From an uncultured Lachnospiraceae bacterium (GTDB lineage: Bacteria; Bacillota; Clostridia; Lachnospirales; Lachnospiraceae), in contig CAJTWM010000033.1 of assembly GCA_910579805.1 (NCBI GenBank), positions 1 through 43,775 of the forward strand: DNA of 43,775 nt, read 5' to 3'. The notes beneath the pieces are model-generated. The model had not been told where the DNA came from. It saw nothing but the letters and a program-made list of their open reading frames with translations, and did no database searches. A program made the position numbers and the translations under genes. Positions 41,527 through 43,775 of the stretch are shown here, one piece after another. The first letter of the stretch is position 1, and each line of letters begins with the position of its first letter.

Positions 41527-41693
41527 AAAATGTTCCCGCCTTTCTTTTATGGAATATTTTGTTTTTTGTAAATTCCCGCCCTGTAGTTCGCATTATAAAA
41601 GGGGCGGAAAGTATTGATATTAGGGCATTTGGGAGGAAAAATAAGAAGTTAACCGTGCAATATTTACCGCCAAGGTTTGGAAACCGGTTTTAT
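41527..41693 (-). other. Non-coding gap within the tail operon
   Basis: These 167 bp after the short tape-measure gene contain a CCGCCC/GGGCGG hairpin (about 41578-41612) with TATAAT nearby on the minus strand, and no open reading frame with a ribosome site. The gap is larger than most in the operon and lies where the missing tape-measure sequence and tail-tip genes might have been lost. Confidence 0.4.
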
Positions 41694-42797
41694 TTATTTG
41701 CGCAGCATACTTTCCTGTATGGCCTTGTTGGATAATCCATGAAATTCCCGTTGTAATGCAATACCGACCTGTTTCATGACTTCGCTGCTTGTTACGCCGG
41801 GACAGGTGATATGTAAACCGCCTGTGATGGTAGGATAAAAATTTCTGTTAGAGACATTATTCATGCATGAATACATAGAATGAAACGTATCGCCGATCAC
41901 GGACATGGAATCCTGACTGTTTTTCCCGACTGCGGCCATATAACCGATCAGTCTGTCCATAGAAGTCCCCGAGCTATTGGCGATGTCGGCGCACTTTGAC
42001 ATTGCCTCTGCAAGTCCGCCCGCCGATACTGCCGCCCGCATATCGACGCCGGCCAGTTTGTCTATGATTTCCATGGAATGCCCGGATGATACTTGAAAAC
42101 CGTTCATGGAAGAAATAAGGTATTCGACGGCCTTAGAGCTTTCAAGCATACCGATCTTCGCCAGTATGGAGGAACTTTCGATCAGTTTATTGGTATGGGA
42201 CAAGGATTCCCCCATTCTGACAATTTCATTTGCTGTATTTCCTACCTCTTTCGTCGTCAGGCTTAAATGCTTCGCTATCTGATTATAGGATGCGATCATG
42301 CCGTTTATTTCAGCGTCGCTGACGCCGGATGCGGTCTGTATATTGGTTTTTATATGATCCAGCTCTTTGACGGCTGCAATTGCCTGATAGATTGCCTGCG
42401 TGACTTTTTGGACACTCATACGGATCAGGTTGCTGCCGATAATGTTTTCGGTAAGTCTTTTCCATAGGCTCTTTGTTTCTTTCTCTGTTTTCCTTAATTC
42501 GGACATGATCTGTGTATTGTCTACGGCAGGAGTTATCGTGGCCTTGTTTTTCTGCCGTCCAATCTTTTTGATCTTTTTTTCTGCCTGTGCGGTATCCGCG
42601 TCAATGTTGACTTTGGGTTTTAATGATTTTAATTTTGTATTCAGCTCTTTTTTGGTTGCTGCACTGTTCAATGTGCCTTGGATTTTCAGTTCAGGCAGTC
42701 TGGGCTCGATGGATTTGATGTCCGCTTTCATGTTTGCAATAGATTTAGCCTTGTCCAAAACTGCCTGTATTTTTAATTTGAAATCGTTTGCTGCCAA
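41694..42797 (-). CDS. Tape measure-type protein, unusually short (367 aa)
   Basis: The N-terminal 110 residues are Lys/Ala/Ile-rich helices with repeated LKIQ/LKPKV units. Residues about 110-300 are the conserved tape measure core (SLWKRLTENIIGSNLIRMSV, ELDHIKTNIQTASGVSDAEI, HLSLTTKEVGNTANEIVRMG, SSGTSMDRLIGYMAAVGKNS). Then it jumps to a C-terminal block usually at the end of such proteins (ITCPGVTSSEVMKQVGIALQ). Tape measures normally exceed 600-1,000 residues, so a central deletion is likely. The start is TTG 42797, set by AAAAGGAGG 9 nt upstream; the frame reaches 42824 without a site. Confidence 0.8.
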   Translation of the reverse strand: MAANDFKLKIQAVLDKAKSIANMKADIKSIEPRLPELKIQGTLNSAATKKELNTKLKSLKPKVNIDADTAQAEKKIKKIGRQKNKATITPAVDNTQIMSELRKTEKETKSLWKRLTENIIGSNLIRMSVQKVTQAIYQAIAAVKELDHIKTNIQTASGVSDAEINGMIASYNQIAKHLSLTTKEVGNTANEIVRMGESLSHTNKLIESSSILAKIGMLESSKAVEYLISSMNGFQVSSGHSMEIIDKLAGVDMRAAVSAGGLAEAMSKCADIANSSGTSMDRLIGYMAAVGKNSQDSMSVIGDTFHSMYSCMNNVSNRNFYPTITGGLHITCPGVTSSEVMKQVGIALQREFHGLSNKAIQESMLRK

Positions 42798-42819
42798 TTT
42801 TTTGTCCTCCTTTTTTATA

Positions 42820-42850
42820 TGCAAAAAGACACTCCGAAATGGAATGCCTT
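42820..42850 (-). terminator. Terminator-like hairpin between the zinc-ribbon and tape-measure genes
   Basis: On the minus strand AGGCATTCC pairs with GGAGTGTCT (9 bp including two G-U pairs) around a short loop and is followed by TTTTTG. It lies before the tape-measure ribosome site and may attenuate transcription of the downstream tail genes. Confidence 0.5.
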
Positions 42851-42881
42851 TTATTTGTTGTTATTTTTCACGATGTAATTG

Positions 42882-43434
42882 TCAAAACCGATAGCCGCAA
42901 TCCTGACATTCGAATGTCTTACTGTTATAAGGCATTGCAAATGCGCCAAGGGCTGCCGCCGCCAAGAATTTGGAACTTGTTTTTATTTTTTTTTACCATA
43001 ACCGAATTGCATACCGGACAATGCTTAAGTACCGACATATAATGGTCTTTCAATTTATACCTGATTTTTCGTGGTTTATGCTCTTTACCGCAATCCTTAC
43101 ATTTAAGTATTACGTCTTTTTTTAATATAGCATACTTTTTATCCACCAGTTTATCAAACTTATCAAAGTACTGCATATTACTTCTGCCGCATTCACCGCA
43201 GTAAACGCGAACATTATTACGTTTTGGCTCATTCTCAAAGATCATAATTTCATCAAAGTACATCAGTTCTTCTTCCGACTCATCCATGTCTTCCAGTTCC
43301 GGATCTTCATTATCCATACTGTCTGTGTCTTCCTCATCGAATGAAGCGTCGCATACCGGGCATCTGTCCATGTCTTTCACTCTGTCAAACGGAAAAATCG
43401 TTCCGCACGATTCGCAAATGATCTTTTTTGCCAT
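42882..43434 (-). pseudogene. Zinc-ribbon protein gene with an apparent 1-nt frameshift
   Basis: The uninterrupted frame (43434-42925, 169 residues) has zinc-ribbon pairs CESCGTIF...CPVC, an acidic linker, CGECGRSN...CKDCGKEH and a lone CPVCNSVM near the end. It then ends in an unlikely LGGGSPWRICNAL. Removing one base from the GGCGGCGGC tract (42955-42963, minus strand) changes the end to LGGAALGAFAMPYNSKTFEC, then QDCGYRF and stop at 42882-42884. That supplies the missing CxxCG partner of the last ribbon. The frame is therefore probably shifted by one inserted base, or by sequencing error or programmed slippage. It is the first gene of the tail operon, behind GGGGAGGG. Confidence 0.75.
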
Positions 43435-43464
43435 AAGTAATCCCTCCCCGTCTTTTCTATAGTT

Positions 43465-43492
43465 ATTATAACATTATTTGAAACAGATGCAA
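43465..43492 (-). promoter_or_regulatory. Promoter of the tail-gene operon
   Basis: On the minus strand TTGCAT (43487-43492), a 16-bp spacer, then consensus TATAAT (43465-43470), about 30 bp before the zinc-ribbon start at 43434. It makes the minus-strand cluster a separate transcription unit from the gene beyond the right edge. Confidence 0.7.
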
Positions 43493-43584
43493 TCTGTGTT
43501 TATTGATAGCAGGATGGGTCTATAGTTGGGATTTAGAAGAAATGGTTTCCTGTTTTTTTGAAGTTTAGAAATGGATAGAAAGAT

Positions 43585-43680
43585 CAGGCGGACAAACAGA
43601 AAATGTCCTGTCCGCCTGTAGCAGGGCAGCAGCGTGAAGTCTGCCCTGCAGTGGTTTAAAGTCCGGTTCTTTGTGCCGGA
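43585..43680. terminator. Hairpin cluster between the right-edge gene and the tail operon
   Basis: CAGGCGGACA/TGTCCGCCTG (about 43585-43618, 10 bp), GCAGGGCAG/CTGCCCTGC (about 43620-43650, 9 bp) and a weaker CCGG/CCGG loop (about 43662-43680) are stacked after the right-edge gene. On the minus strand the first is followed by ATCTTTCT, so at least one may terminate the upstream gene. Confidence 0.5.
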
Positions 43681-43694
43681 ATCGGCATATGAAA

Positions 43695-43775
43695 TTAATA
43701 CACGATAAAATCCCACAGGTTTGAAGAACCGCCGCAGCCTCCCGCAAGGGCCTCCGCCTGAATGGCATGGGCCGT
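43695..43775 (-). CDS. 3' end of an unidentified gene (26 codons visible)
   Basis: The minus-strand frame is open from the right edge to a TAA at 43695-43697. The visible C-terminus reads TAHAIQAEALAGGCGG then SSNLWDFIVY. It is not recognised. The start lies beyond the window, and hairpins downstream separate it from the tail operon. Confidence 0.5.
   Translation of the reverse strand, partial: TAHAIQAEALAGGCGGSSNLWDFIVY

Noticed and set aside
42905..42918. Perfect palindrome GACATTCGAATGTC considered as an operator
   Set aside because: It falls in the restored coding end of the zinc-ribbon gene (KTFECQ), so coding is the simpler explanation; a regulatory role is not excluded.
1..43775. Search for tRNA, rRNA and riboswitch signatures
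   Set aside because: No T-loop (GGTTCGAATCC-like), rRNA segment or known riboswitch core was recognised by eye; a covariance-model scan would be needed to exclude small RNAs.

Overview
The window looks like the chromosome of an anaerobic Firmicute of the Lachnospiraceae type. The grounds are the gene repertoire (DUF4250, DUF3810, Mbeg1-like and DUF6273 proteins, a RACo-like ASKHA ferredoxin protein, CIRCE-controlled clpB), strong AGGAGG ribosome sites, frequent TTG starts and moderate GC. No rRNA, tRNA or CRISPR array was seen.

Left edge (1-650): the 5' part of an IS1380-family transposase running off the window, with the IS end near 650. Then a structured spacer and a MerR-type promoter drive an Fe-S aldo/keto reductase plus a DUF362 protein (1.1-3.2 kb). 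A CIRCE-overlapped promoter and a long leader precede clpB, which is followed by a translationally coupled DUF4250 gene and a RACo-like ferredoxin-ASKHA protein (3.4-8.0 kb).

Middle (8-29 kb): a coiled-coil protein of unknown role, a DtxR-type metal regulator, a polysaccharide deacetylase lying between 21-bp near-identical direct repeats, a membrane TIR-DUF6273 protein, a LysR regulator divergent from a heterodimeric ABC exporter with one degenerate ATP site, a chemoreceptor-like protein lacking the usual signalling tip, a DUF3810 metalloprotease-like/Mbeg1 hydrolase pair, a class I amidotransferase and a degenerate-GGDEF/EAL phosphodiesterase. A sugar-acid and arabinan module follows: KDPG aldolase fused to an extra C-terminal domain, KDG kinase, an AraC regulator, and a GH127 beta-L-arabinofuranosidase.

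Right part (29.2-43.4 kb): a minus-strand block of about 14 kb of siphophage-tail-like genes with its own sigma-A promoter at the start and a 16-bp-stem terminator at the end. It holds a zinc-ribbon gene with an apparent 1-nt frameshift, an unusually short tape-measure protein, a tail-chaperone-position protein, a small Cys-rich protein, an LLH-type holin, FN3/LamG-like and hub-like structural proteins, a fibre with a Peptidase_G2-type self-cleaving end, a second fibre base paralogue, and several small tail-tip or fibre accessory genes. No terminase, portal, capsid, integrase or endolysin is visible. It is either a decaying prophage remnant or a domesticated tail-derived particle locus; this is the most interesting region of the window. 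The final 80 bases hold the 3' end of an unidentified gene.
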